From Flavobacterium aestivum (GTDB taxonomy: Bacteria; Bacteroidota; Bacteroidia; Flavobacteriales; Flavobacteriaceae): DNA of 64,000 nt. Under the pieces are notes generated by a model. It was not told the origin of the DNA, did no database searches, and worked only from the letters and a program-made list of their open reading frames with translations. Below, piece after piece: positions 11,840-20,785 of the stretch. The stretch is taken from contig NZ_CP113977.2 in NCBI RefSeq assembly GCF_026870175.2, positions 2,666,001-2,730,000 on the forward strand, given 5' to 3'. Numbering within the stretch: position 1 is the stretch's first letter; each line of letters starts with the position of its first letter. Made by a program: the position numbers and the translations under genes.

Positions 11840-13372
11840 ATGGAAGCAAGACAAAAAATAAAGACAATTCAGCTGGAGAATGTATTAGAAAAAGATCATC
11901 ATAAGCATATCTTTTCTAATAATAAAAAAGCCATTTCCCTTTATAAAAAGAGTATGAAAAAGGCAATAAAAGTAATTTCTGATCATTTGGAGAATAGAGA
12001 TACGCCATTTACAGGTGCAAGTATTACTTCAATTAAGGAAAAAATAGATTCAATAGTTCTTGAAGATAATTATGAAGGCAAAAGTTTTGACTATGTTCTA
12101 GACGAATTAAAAGATATTTATCTTAACGATTGCATTCATTTTCACGATCCAAAATATATAGCGCATCTTAATTGCCCAATTTTAACACCTACGCTAGTAG
12201 CAGAAGCGTTTATTTCGTCCTTGAATTCATCAATGGATACATGGGATCAAAGTACCGGAGCAACTTTTATAGAATTGAAACTGATTGAATGGACAATAAA
12301 GAAGTTAGGCTATCCTAAAAAAGCTGATGGGATTTTTACCAGTGGAGGAACACAGTCTAATATGATGGGATTGCTCTTAGCAAGAGATCATTATATAAAA
12401 AAGCATTACAATATAGATCCTAAAATGGACGGACTTCCAGCAGATGCTTCTAAGTTTAGAGTTTTATGTTCAGAAGTAAGTCATTTTAGCTTAAAAAAGA
12501 ACCTAAGTTTATTGGGATTAGGTCAGAATGCAGTAGTTCCTGTATCTGTTGATAAGGATTTTAAAATGAACATTCAGGCTCTAAAAAAAGTAATTCAGCA
12601 ACAAAAAGATTTAGGGAATATCCCAATAGCAATTGTTGGTACTGCAGGAACTACAGACTTTGGCTCAATTGACCCTTTAATTGAAATCGCAGCCATATCA
12701 AAAGAAAATAAATTGTGGTTTCATGTTGATGCGGCCTATGGAGGTGGCTTATTAATAAGCGAAGAGCATAAGAATAAATTAGACGGAATAGAACTCTCAG
12801 ATTCTGTTACGATAGATTATCACAAAACGTTTTACCAACCCGTAAGTTCAAGTGGTTTTTTTATGAGAGACAAGTCCTATGTTGACTACATAAAATACCA
12901 TGCAGATTATTTGAACTCTAAAGAACAGGAAGACGAGGGGATTCCGAACATGGTTAAAAAATCAATACAAACCACTCGCAGATTTGATGCTTTAAAGCTA
13001 TGGTTTACCTTAAGAATAATTGGTACTGATGGATTAAGTACCTATATGGAAAAAGCAATCGATAACGCACTTTTTACAGCAAATTTATTGAGAAACAGAA
13101 ACGATTTTGAATTGATTCACCACCCGGAAATCAGCACAATCGTATTTCGTTACACACCTTGGAAAGCAGATGAAAGACCATTTTGCGGTTTAAACAGCTA
13201 TATCCGTAAAGCGATTTTCAATGAAGGAAAAGCGATTATTACCAGCACCAAAGTGTATAACGAAGTATACTTGAAATTCACCTTACTAAATCCGCTTACA
13301 ACTCCCACCGATATCGAAGAAATCATTGATTTAATCGTATCTCACGGTCAAGAATATTTACTAATAAATTAA
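11840..13372 (+). CDS. PLP-dependent amino-acid decarboxylase of the siderophore operon (DesA/BibA-like)
   Basis: 510 residues, group II PLP decarboxylase fold. Visible landmarks are TSGGTQSNMMG (about residues 167-177, phosphate binding), HVDAAYGGG (about 294-302, Asp that binds the PLP pyridine nitrogen) and the Schiff-base lysine in DYHKTFYQP (about 328). In NIS siderophore operons this enzyme removes the carboxyl group of lysine (cadaverine, as in DesA and BibA) or of 2,4-diaminobutyrate (as in RhbB). Because the next gene is a lysine-hydroxylase-type monooxygenase, cadaverine is the more likely product, but sequence alone does not settle it. It is the first gene of the operon, directly behind the Fur-type site, and ends 9 bp before the monooxygenase. 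The long charged N-terminus (about 100 residues) is normal for this family. Confidence 0.88.
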   Translation: MEARQKIKTIQLENVLEKDHHKHIFSNNKKAISLYKKSMKKAIKVISDHLENRDTPFTGASITSIKEKIDSIVLEDNYEGKSFDYVLDELKDIYLNDCIHFHDPKYIAHLNCPILTPTLVAEAFISSLNSSMDTWDQSTGATFIELKLIEWTIKKLGYPKKADGIFTSGGTQSNMMGLLLARDHYIKKHYNIDPKMDGLPADASKFRVLCSEVSHFSLKKNLSLLGLGQNAVVPVSVDKDFKMNIQALKKVIQQQKDLGNIPIAIVGTAGTTDFGSIDPLIEIAAISKENKLWFHVDAAYGGGLLISEEHKNKLDGIELSDSVTIDYHKTFYQPVSSSGFFMRDKSYVDYIKYHADYLNSKEQEDEGIPNMVKKSIQTTRRFDALKLWFTLRIIGTDGLSTYMEKAIDNALFTANLLRNRNDFELIHHPEISTIVFRYTPWKADERPFCGLNSYIRKAIFNEGKAIITSTKVYNEVYLKFTLLNPLTTPTDIEEIIDLIVSHGQEYLLIN

Positions 13373-13381
13373 TTACTCATT

Positions 13382-14713
13382 ATGGAAAATAAAATATACG
13401 ATTTTATAGCAGTTGGTGTAGGACCTTTTAATCTAAGCCTTGCTTGTCTTACCGCGCCAATTGAAAACCTTGACGGTTTATTCTTTGACAAAAGTGAATC
13501 TTTCAACTGGCATCCAGGTATGCTCTTGCAGGATACAACGTTGCAGATTCCTTTTTTGGCAGATTTAGTTACTCTGGCTGACCCAACAAGTGAGTTTAGT
13601 TTTCTGAATTATATAAAAGAACAAGGCAAAATGTACTCGTTTTACATTCGTGAAAACTTTTTATTGTTAAGAAATGAATACAATCAGTATTGCCAATGGG
13701 CGATTAAAAAATTGCCAAATGTGTTCTTTAATACTGAAGTTTCAACTATAGAGTACGATGAAAATCTGGCAATTTATATTGTACAAACCACTTGTACCAA
13801 GACTGATAAAGTTACTTTTTACAAAACCAAAAAGCTTGTGTTAGGAACAGGAACTGCACCACATATTCCTAAATCCTGTAAATCTCTAAAAGGAAAAGCA
13901 ATTCATTCATCAGGGTACATTCAGAATAAAGCGGCGCTTCAAAAGCAAAAATCCATCACGGTATTAGGAAGCGGACAAAGTGCTGCCGAAGTATTTAATG
14001 ATTTATTACAGGAAATTGACGTTTATGGATATCAGCTTAACTGGATTACGCGTTCATCACGTTTCTTCCCAATGGATTATAGCAAGCTCACATTAGAAAT
14101 GACTTCTCCAGAATATGTAGATTATTTCTATAGCCTTCCGGCAGAAAAAAGGGATTATCTGTTAAAAGAGCAAAAACTGCTTTACAAAGGAATCAACAAG
14201 GATTTGATAGGGGCGATTTTCGATACCATTTACGCTAAAAAAGTTGTAGCAGAAATTGATGTGAATTTAAGAACCAATGCAGCTTGCATAAAAGCAGATT
14301 ATGATGAAGATACACAGTCTTTTGAATTAGAATTGCATCAGGTTGAACAGGATAAAAAATACCGTCATGTTACAGAAGCATTGGTTTTGGCAACAGGTTA
14401 CGGTTATGAGCTGCCTCGTTTTATAGAAGGAATTTCATCGAGAATTCAGTGGGATGAAAAAGGACGTTTTGCTGCCAATAGAAATTACAGCATAGATACA
14501 AACGGAGGTGAAATTTTTGTTCAGAATGCAGAATTGCACACACACGGTTTTGTTACGCCAGACTTAGGAATGGTATGCTATCGCAATTCATACATTATTA
14601 AAGAAATGACAGGAGTAGAGCATTATAAGATTGAATCTAAAATTGCTTTTCAGGAGTTTGGAGTTGCTGTGTCTGAAGTTGTTGAGTCGAATGTGTTTGA
14701 AGAAATCTCATAA
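13382..14713 (+). CDS. Lysine/diamine N6-hydroxylase (IucD/DesB-type FAD monooxygenase)
   Basis: 443 residues, the normal length for siderophore N-hydroxylases. The FAD-binding motif is seen as VGVGPFNLSLA (residues 12-22). WHPGMLLQDTTLQIPFLADL (about 43-62) is the family hallmark, the NADPH site is VLGSGQSAAEVF (about 198), and LATGYGYELP (about 336) is the ATG-type motif near the C-terminus. The enzyme hydroxylates a terminal amine with NADPH and O2 to give the hydroxamate precursor. It lies 9 bp after the decarboxylase and 10 bp before the membrane protein, so the three are almost certainly cotranscribed. Substrate (lysine versus cadaverine) is inferred from the operon layout, which matches DesB/BibB. 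Confidence 0.92.
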   Translation: MENKIYDFIAVGVGPFNLSLACLTAPIENLDGLFFDKSESFNWHPGMLLQDTTLQIPFLADLVTLADPTSEFSFLNYIKEQGKMYSFYIRENFLLLRNEYNQYCQWAIKKLPNVFFNTEVSTIEYDENLAIYIVQTTCTKTDKVTFYKTKKLVLGTGTAPHIPKSCKSLKGKAIHSSGYIQNKAALQKQKSITVLGSGQSAAEVFNDLLQEIDVYGYQLNWITRSSRFFPMDYSKLTLEMTSPEYVDYFYSLPAEKRDYLLKEQKLLYKGINKDLIGAIFDTIYAKKVVAEIDVNLRTNAACIKADYDEDTQSFELELHQVEQDKKYRHVTEALVLATGYGYELPRFIEGISSRIQWDEKGRFAANRNYSIDTNGGEIFVQNAELHTHGFVTPDLGMVCYRNSYIIKEMTGVEHYKIESKIAFQEFGVAVSEVVESNVFEEIS

Positions 14714-14723
14714 TTACAAAGCG

Positions 14724-15836
14724 ATGGAAATACAACAGAATAAGAGGATTTTAGCAATAGATATAGCTCGGGGAATGAGTGTGATTTTTATGATGCTGAT
14801 TCATACCATGCTCATTTACGGAGATATTCCAACACAAACCAATTCAATTTTAGGAGAAATCACTTTATGGTTGGGCCGAGGAACAACTATGTTTTTGGTA
14901 AGTATGGGAATTTCGTTTGTGTTATCAAGAAGACAGAGTTTTCTAAAAGTATGCAGAAGAGGTCTATATATTTTAGCGATTGGTTACGGAATGAATTTCT
15001 TGAAGTTTCTGGTTCCAGAATTCATATTTGGCGGACTACCAGAAGCTTTTGTGAGCGCGTACGAATTAAAATCGGGGACATTAGAAACAGGAATATTCTT
15101 TTTGCTTTTGGGAGATATTTTACAATTGGCTGGCGTAACACTGTTTATAATGGGAACTATCAACCATTTTAGCAAAAGCAAATACGTTCCATTAATAGTT
15201 GCTTTGGCAATAATTGCAATTTCTAAAGAAATAAGCGGCTATAGAATCGGGATTGTGGGATTAGATTATATCTGCGATTTATTTTTCAGTGATAGGTTTA
15301 ATGTGTATTTCCCGGTTTTTCCTTGGAGTGCCTTTATTTTACTGGGAATGTTCTTAGGAAGATGGTATAAAGAATTAGAGGAGAATCAAACGGTATTTTT
15401 TAGAAAAATGTTATTGCTTGGTTTTGTTTTTATTGCAATTGGCGGGATTCTAAATTTTACTAATTCTGAATATCATTTTGGAGATTATTATCACTTAGGT
15501 CCAGGTGGTAGTATTTTAATTTTAGGAGTCAATATGATTTTTTACTGGGTGGTAAATTGTATTGTTAATCTGTTTAAAGAAGATAATCCTGTTTTTAAGG
15601 GGCTTATTTTCTGTAGCAAAAATGTAACGAGTTTATATGTGATCCAATGGGTTTTGATCAATTGGGGAATGTATGTAATTGGTTTTTGGGAGCATGACCA
15701 AATCACGGTTTTATGTTTATTTCCGGTTGTTATAGGTTTGAGCGTCTCTATTCAGATTTTATACAATTCAGTTCGTAATCTATTGCGAGAAAAATGGATT
15801 AAAGAGCCAATAAATCAATTAATTAAAACAGTATAA
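14724..15836 (+). CDS. Polytopic membrane acyltransferase-like protein (HGSNAT/DUF1624-like)
   Basis: A longer frame opens at 14631 inside the monooxygenase gene. The ATG at 14724, 10 bp after that gene's stop, gives the expected start MEIQQNKRILAIDIARG and is preferred, yielding 370 residues. The first helix carries the (R)xxxIDxxRGxxxxxMxxxH pattern of heparan-glucosaminide acetyltransferase-like / DUF1624 membrane proteins, followed by about nine more hydrophobic helices. It ends 2 bp before the ATG of the GNAT-NIS fusion, so it is locked into the siderophore operon. It may acylate the siderophore or a precursor at the inner membrane, or help move it across. Neither is proved. Canonical desABCD and bibABC operons lack such a gene. 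Confidence 0.75.
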   Translation: MEIQQNKRILAIDIARGMSVIFMMLIHTMLIYGDIPTQTNSILGEITLWLGRGTTMFLVSMGISFVLSRRQSFLKVCRRGLYILAIGYGMNFLKFLVPEFIFGGLPEAFVSAYELKSGTLETGIFFLLLGDILQLAGVTLFIMGTINHFSKSKYVPLIVALAIIAISKEISGYRIGIVGLDYICDLFFSDRFNVYFPVFPWSAFILLGMFLGRWYKELEENQTVFFRKMLLLGFVFIAIGGILNFTNSEYHFGDYYHLGPGGSILILGVNMIFYWVVNCIVNLFKEDNPVFKGLIFCSKNVTSLYVIQWVLINWGMYVIGFWEHDQITVLCLFPVVIGLSVSIQILYNSVRNLLREKWIKEPINQLIKTV

Positions 15837-15838
15837 AA

Positions 15839-18268
15839 ATGAATTTATATAATGGAAAACCTGTTATAAAAGGATCGCTAAACCCCATTTATACAATTAC
15901 AATTCCAGAATTTGGTACAATTGATTTTAGGCCTTTACAACTGGAAGTCGATACAGAAATTATACATGACTGGGTTAATCGTGATTATGCACAATATTGG
16001 GGAATGCAAGGTAAATCGCTAGAAGAAGTCCGAGCTGAATATGAAAAATTAAGTAGTGAATCGGATATTTTTATAGGACTCGTAAATGGAGAAGTTTCTT
16101 TTTTATTAGAACGTTATAATCCAAAACTGGACATCATAGGAAATTATTATCCTGTTCAAGATTACGATTGTGGTATGCACGTAATAGTTGCACCCTGCAC
16201 GAAATATATTCAGCAATTTACATGGTATATTTTTTCTGGAATCATGAAATTTATTTTTAGTGATTTAAAAGTGCAGCGCATCTTGGTAGAACCAGATATT
16301 CGAAATGAAAAAATGTTTAAAATCTGTCATCGGGTAGGTTTTGTAGATTCAGAAGTAGTTTGCTTGCCACATAAAACCGCTTTGTTGGCATTCTGTAATC
16401 GTGACCAATTTATCAAAAAAACAAATTTATTTAACCTCAATTATATTGAAATGAATAACGAAAATCAAATAGAATTTCCGCAAAATGCCATAGCACATAT
16501 ACAGCCAGAAGTATGGGAAAAAGCAAATCGGCTATTGGTAAAAAAAGCAATTTGTGAGTTTTCGCATGAGCTTTTAATCAAACCGGTTTTAGAAAAAAGT
16601 GACAAAAATGGTAATCAGTATTCTTTGCTTTCAGATGATAATACTATAATATATGGTTTTAATGCCCAACAACTTGCATTGAATCATTTAAATATTGAGT
16701 TAAACTCTATTTCTAAAATCTATAAAGGTGAAAAAGCAGTTTTAGATGCAGTAGAATTTATTCGGGAGTTTAAAACAAGCTTGGGGATTTCAGATGAATT
16801 ACTACCTTCTTACATCGAAGAAATCATAAGTACATTATACGGAAGTGCCTATAAATTATTAAAGGAAAATTCGACCTCCAAGTCACTAGCCAATTCAGAT
16901 TTTCAGACTATCGAGCAGGCAATGATGGAAGGACATCCAGGCTTTGTTGCCAATAATGGTCGTATTGGTTACAACAGTATGGATTATAAAGCGTATGCTC
17001 CGGAAACAGGAAATCCGTTTAAAATTATCTGGCTCGCAGGTCACCGCGATAGAACTGTTTATGCAGGGACAAAAAAGCTGGATTATGATACTTTGATTCA
17101 GCAGGAATTAGGAACAGAAACGCTGGTACATTTTAATAGTATTATCGAGAAAAAAGGAGCCAATCCAAAAGATTATTACTTTATACCAGTTCATCCGTGG
17201 CAATGGTTCAATAAACTGGCCAATTTGTTTTCGCCGGAAATTGCCAAAGGAAAACTGATTTGTGTAGGTTACGGACCTGATTTGTATCAGGCACAGCAAT
17301 CTATCAGGACACTTTTTAATTTAAGCAACCCTAAAAAGTTTTATACTAAAACCTCACTTTCTATACTAAATATGGGCTTTATGCGTGGTTTACCAGTGTT
17401 TTATTTGGGTACAGCTCCAGAAATGGCCGAATGGTTGGATCAGTTATTAAGCAAAGATGAATACTTGAAAAAAGTAGGTTTCGGAATGCTTGGCGAAGTT
17501 GCCTCTGTGAGTTACATCAATCCGTATTTTGAAGAATTTGGAAAACACAATCCGTACAATAAAATGATTGCTTCTTTATGGAGAGAAAGTCCGGTTGCTA
17601 AATTAGAAAACGACGAACAATTAATGACAATGGCGGCGCTTTTACATATCGATAAAGACGGAAAAGCATTGGTTTCAGAAATTATAAAAGCTTCTAATTT
17701 GTCTATCGATAATTGGTTAACGGAGTATTTTAAAGTATATCTAAGCCCATTACTGCATTGTTTTTATGAATATGATTTGGTTTTTATGCCACATGGTGAA
17801 AATCTAATTTTAGGATTAGAAAATCATGTTCCCGTTCGTTCATTTATGAAAGACATTACCGAAGAAGCTGTTATCCTAAATCCAGATGTTGTTATACCAA
17901 AAAATATAGACAGAATGTATGCTGAGGTTCCGGAAGACGTAAAATTGCTTTCTATTTTTATAGATGTTTTTGATGGTTTTTTCCGTTTCATGTCGGCAAT
18001 TTTGGTCGCAAGCGATGGCTACAACGAAAATCGTTATTGGGAATTAGTGGCAGATTGTATTTCTGATTATCAAGAAGCAAACCCGCATTTAGCATTAAAA
18101 TTTGAGCAATATGATTTGTTTGCCAATGAATTTCAATTGTCATGTTTAAACCGTTTGCAATTGAATAATAATAAAACAATGATAGACCTTGATGATCCGG
18201 TAGCTTTATTGCAATTTCTGGGAAAATTGCAAAACCCGATCGCGCCGTATAAAAAAATAATAGCTTAA
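15839..18268 (+). CDS. GNAT acyltransferase - NIS siderophore synthetase fusion (BibC-like)
   Basis: 809 residues in two parts. Residues 1-195 are a GNAT N-acyltransferase of the IucB/RhbD type (WVNRDYAQYWGM, MHVIVAPCTKYIQQFTW, RILVEPDIRNEKMFKICHRV). Residues about 215-800 are an IucA/IucC-type NIS synthetase with EGHPGFVANNGRIGYN (about 364), AGHRDRTVYAG (about 399), PVHPWQWFNKL (about 450) and MPHGENLILGLENH near the C-terminus. The first part would acylate the N-hydroxy-diamine; the second couples the product to a carboxylate in an ATP-dependent reaction that may oligomerise or macrocyclise. An acyltransferase-NIS fusion is the BibC arrangement of bisucaberin-type pathways. The next two genes encode the same two modules separately. 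Cytoplasmic enzyme; family call is firm, exact product unknown. Confidence 0.9.
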   Translation: MNLYNGKPVIKGSLNPIYTITIPEFGTIDFRPLQLEVDTEIIHDWVNRDYAQYWGMQGKSLEEVRAEYEKLSSESDIFIGLVNGEVSFLLERYNPKLDIIGNYYPVQDYDCGMHVIVAPCTKYIQQFTWYIFSGIMKFIFSDLKVQRILVEPDIRNEKMFKICHRVGFVDSEVVCLPHKTALLAFCNRDQFIKKTNLFNLNYIEMNNENQIEFPQNAIAHIQPEVWEKANRLLVKKAICEFSHELLIKPVLEKSDKNGNQYSLLSDDNTIIYGFNAQQLALNHLNIELNSISKIYKGEKAVLDAVEFIREFKTSLGISDELLPSYIEEIISTLYGSAYKLLKENSTSKSLANSDFQTIEQAMMEGHPGFVANNGRIGYNSMDYKAYAPETGNPFKIIWLAGHRDRTVYAGTKKLDYDTLIQQELGTETLVHFNSIIEKKGANPKDYYFIPVHPWQWFNKLANLFSPEIAKGKLICVGYGPDLYQAQQSIRTLFNLSNPKKFYTKTSLSILNMGFMRGLPVFYLGTAPEMAEWLDQLLSKDEYLKKVGFGMLGEVASVSYINPYFEEFGKHNPYNKMIASLWRESPVAKLENDEQLMTMAALLHIDKDGKALVSEIIKASNLSIDNWLTEYFKVYLSPLLHCFYEYDLVFMPHGENLILGLENHVPVRSFMKDITEEAVILNPDVVIPKNIDRMYAEVPEDVKLLSIFIDVFDGFFRFMSAILVASDGYNENRYWELVADCISDYQEANPHLALKFEQYDLFANEFQLSCLNRLQLNNNKTMIDLDDPVALLQFLGKLQNPIAPYKKIIA

Positions 18269-18279
18269 ACCCGCAACAG

Positions 18280-18879
18280 ATGATTAATACTATAATAACT
18301 CATCCTGAAAATAAAGCCGTTACAGATATTGTTTTTGTGAAAACAATTCCGGGTTTAGGTGTTTTTGAGCTTCGTCCCATAGATTTAGATACAGATATTC
18401 CGCTGCTTCATAATTGGGTAAATCGTGATTATGCCGTTTATTGGGGAATGAATGGATTCTCTTTGCAGGAAGTATACGATTCGTATAGCAAAATTCTCGA
18501 AAAGACTGATGTTTATATGGGGATTTTTAATGATGAGGTTTCCTTTTTGTTAGAATGTTATAATCCAGAAGAAGATACTATTGGAGAATATTATCAGGTC
18601 AAAAAAGGGGATAAGGGCATGCATATTCTTGTGGCACCTTTTGAGAAATCGATAAGTAATTTTACATGGTCAATTTTTACCGTGATTCTGGATTTTATTT
18701 TTTGTGATGCCAATAATCAGCGAGTAATTGTTGAGCCAGATGCTCGCAATCATAAAATTCATTTGCTGAATAAGAAAGCAGGATTTGTTTTTCAGAAGAT
18801 AGTCGAACTACCACATAAGAAAGCCCATCTCGAATTTTGTACCCGTAAAGATTACTACAAGGCTTTGCAGTCTATTTAA
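18280..18879 (+). CDS. Stand-alone siderophore GNAT N-acyltransferase
   Basis: 199 residues, a paralogue of the N-terminal module of the preceding fusion gene. It shares HNWVNRDYAVYWGMNGFS, EVSFLLECYNPEEDTIGEYY, KGMHILVAPFEKSISNFTW and VIVEPDARNHKIHLLNKKAG with it. This is the IucB/AlcB/RhbD-type GNAT fold that transfers an acyl group from acyl-CoA to an N-hydroxylated amine. It starts 11 bp after the fusion gene and ends 10 bp before the stand-alone synthetase, repeating in split form the order of the fusion. It may use a different acyl donor (for example acetyl- rather than succinyl-CoA), which would let one operon make two hydroxamate ends. That is inference. Confidence 0.9.
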   Translation: MINTIITHPENKAVTDIVFVKTIPGLGVFELRPIDLDTDIPLLHNWVNRDYAVYWGMNGFSLQEVYDSYSKILEKTDVYMGIFNDEVSFLLECYNPEEDTIGEYYQVKKGDKGMHILVAPFEKSISNFTWSIFTVILDFIFCDANNQRVIVEPDARNHKIHLLNKKAGFVFQKIVELPHKKAHLEFCTRKDYYKALQSI

Positions 18880-18889
18880 ATTAAAAAAA

Positions 18890-20695
18890 ATGGAAATACC
18901 AACTACAAGTATTGCGCATATAACCAAAAGCAATTGGGATAAAGCCAATGCAATTTTGCTAAAGAAAACATTAAGCGAGTTTGCCCACGAATTGCTTATT
19001 GTTCCAGTATTAAAAAGCGGCAATTCATACAGTGTATATTCACCAGACAGAATCTTCGAATATACTTTTGATGCATCAATTTTGGTCTTAAATCATTGGT
19101 CAATTTCGCTTCAGTCTATTAAAAAGAAAACAGTAAGTGGAGAAGAAGTACCGTTGCGATTATTAGAATTTTTAATTGAGTTTAAAGATGTTTTAGGAAT
19201 TGATGAAAAGCTTCTGCCGACTTATCTGGAAGAAATTACAAGTACATTATACAGTACGGCTTATAAGATTGCAAACGAAAAATATTCATCTAAAGAATTA
19301 GTAGATCAGGATTATCAGGTAATTGAGCACGCAATGACAGAAGGGCATCCCTGTTTTGTGGCGAATAGCGGAAAAAATGGTTTTAATATCGACGATTTTG
19401 CTCAGTTTTCTCCAGAAGCAAATGCGCCTATGCAATTATTATGGTTAGCAGGGCATAGGAGCAGAGCGACATTTTCAGGAATTGAAGGCTTAGAATATAA
19501 AAAAGTTCTTTTTCAGGAATTGTCTTTAGAAACGATTGCTTCTTTTGAAGATTTAATGCATTCAAGGGGTTTTAACAGCAATGATTATTACTTTTTTCCA
19601 GTACATCCATGGCAATGGTTCAATAAATTAGCTCTTATTTTTGCACCGGATATAGCCGAAGGTCATTTAGTTTGTCTTGGTTATGGTGACGATAATTATT
19701 CTGCACAGCAATCCATTCGGACCTTTTTTAATACCAGTTCACCAGAGAAATTTTATGTAAAAACGGCACTATCGGTAATCAATATGGGATTTATGCGCGG
19801 TTTGTCTCCCTATTATATGGAAAGCACGCCAACAATTACTGAATGGGTTGCCGATGTGGTAGAAAACGATGCTTACCTACAACAAAAGGGATTTACATTG
19901 TTAGGAGAAGTTGCAACAATAGGATATCGTAATTTTTTATACGAACCACTGGGTCGAAGTCTTCCCCATAACAAAATGCTGGCCGCTTTATGGCGAGAAA
20001 GTCCAATTCCAAAATTATCCAAAGGACAAAGCATCATGACAATGGCAGCATTATTGCATGTTGACCAATCTGGAAAATCTTTTGTTTCGGAATTAATTAA
20101 ACGATCTGGAATAAGTTCAAAATTATGGATAAAGAGTTATCTAAATGCGTATCTATCGCCTTTGCTACACTGCTTTTATGAACATGAAATGGTTTTTATG
20201 CCCCATGGAGAAAACTTGATTTTAGTATTTGAGAATCATATTCCAGTAAAAGCAATTATGAAAGATATTACAGAAGAAGTAATGGTTTTTAATACCAATA
20301 TGGAACTGCCGGAAAAAGCAAAACGTATACAGATTGAGATGAATGAACCGTTGAAGGTTTTGTGTTTATTCAATGATGTTTTTCAGTTCTATTTCCGATT
20401 TCTTTCAGCGATTTTATCAGAATCAGAAACATTATCAGAAAGTGATTTTTGGGAGGAAGTCGCTAATTGTGTCTATGAATATCAGGAAACCCATCAACAT
20501 TTAGAAGAACAATTTAAGAAGCATAATTTATTCGCTTCAGAATTTGATTCCTGCTGCTTGAATCGTCTGCAATTGCGAAATAACAAGCAAATGCTTGATT
20601 TAGCTTCACCAATAGAGAGTCTTCAATTTGTAGGGAAACTAAAAAATCCAATTTCTACATTCACACTTAAAACTAAATTTTCAGCTGTGCTTTAA
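18890..20695 (+). CDS. Stand-alone NIS siderophore synthetase (IucA/IucC family)
   Basis: 601 residues, the usual length of IucA/IucC enzymes. Motifs are EGHPCFVANSGKNGFN (about 150), LAGHRSRATFSG (about 184), FPVHPWQWFNKL (about 237), AQQSIRTFF, and MPHGENLILVFENHIPVKA near residue 440, with IucC-like C-terminal ends (CCLNRLQLRNNKQM). It is clearly paralogous to residues 215-800 of the fusion protein along its full length. These enzymes adenylate a carboxylate (citrate, succinyl hydroxamate and so on) and condense it with an amine. Two NIS enzymes in one operon imply two sequential condensations. It is followed 90 bp later by the MATE gene. Confidence 0.92.
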   Translation: MEIPTTSIAHITKSNWDKANAILLKKTLSEFAHELLIVPVLKSGNSYSVYSPDRIFEYTFDASILVLNHWSISLQSIKKKTVSGEEVPLRLLEFLIEFKDVLGIDEKLLPTYLEEITSTLYSTAYKIANEKYSSKELVDQDYQVIEHAMTEGHPCFVANSGKNGFNIDDFAQFSPEANAPMQLLWLAGHRSRATFSGIEGLEYKKVLFQELSLETIASFEDLMHSRGFNSNDYYFFPVHPWQWFNKLALIFAPDIAEGHLVCLGYGDDNYSAQQSIRTFFNTSSPEKFYVKTALSVINMGFMRGLSPYYMESTPTITEWVADVVENDAYLQQKGFTLLGEVATIGYRNFLYEPLGRSLPHNKMLAALWRESPIPKLSKGQSIMTMAALLHVDQSGKSFVSELIKRSGISSKLWIKSYLNAYLSPLLHCFYEHEMVFMPHGENLILVFENHIPVKAIMKDITEEVMVFNTNMELPEKAKRIQIEMNEPLKVLCLFNDVFQFYFRFLSAILSESETLSESDFWEEVANCVYEYQETHQHLEEQFKKHNLFASEFDSCCLNRLQLRNNKQMLDLASPIESLQFVGKLKNPISTFTLKTKFSAVL

Positions 20696-20785
20696 TTGCA
20701 GAAGAAATAGTTTATTATAATCAGTTTTCTTTCTAGATTTATATATTTGGAAAGGAAACTGAATTTTTGAATTTAAAAAATAGTT

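Noticed and set aside
14631..14723. Extended N-terminus of the membrane acyltransferase-like protein
   Set aside because: It lies inside the monooxygenase gene in another frame; the first helix starts properly from the ATG at 14724.
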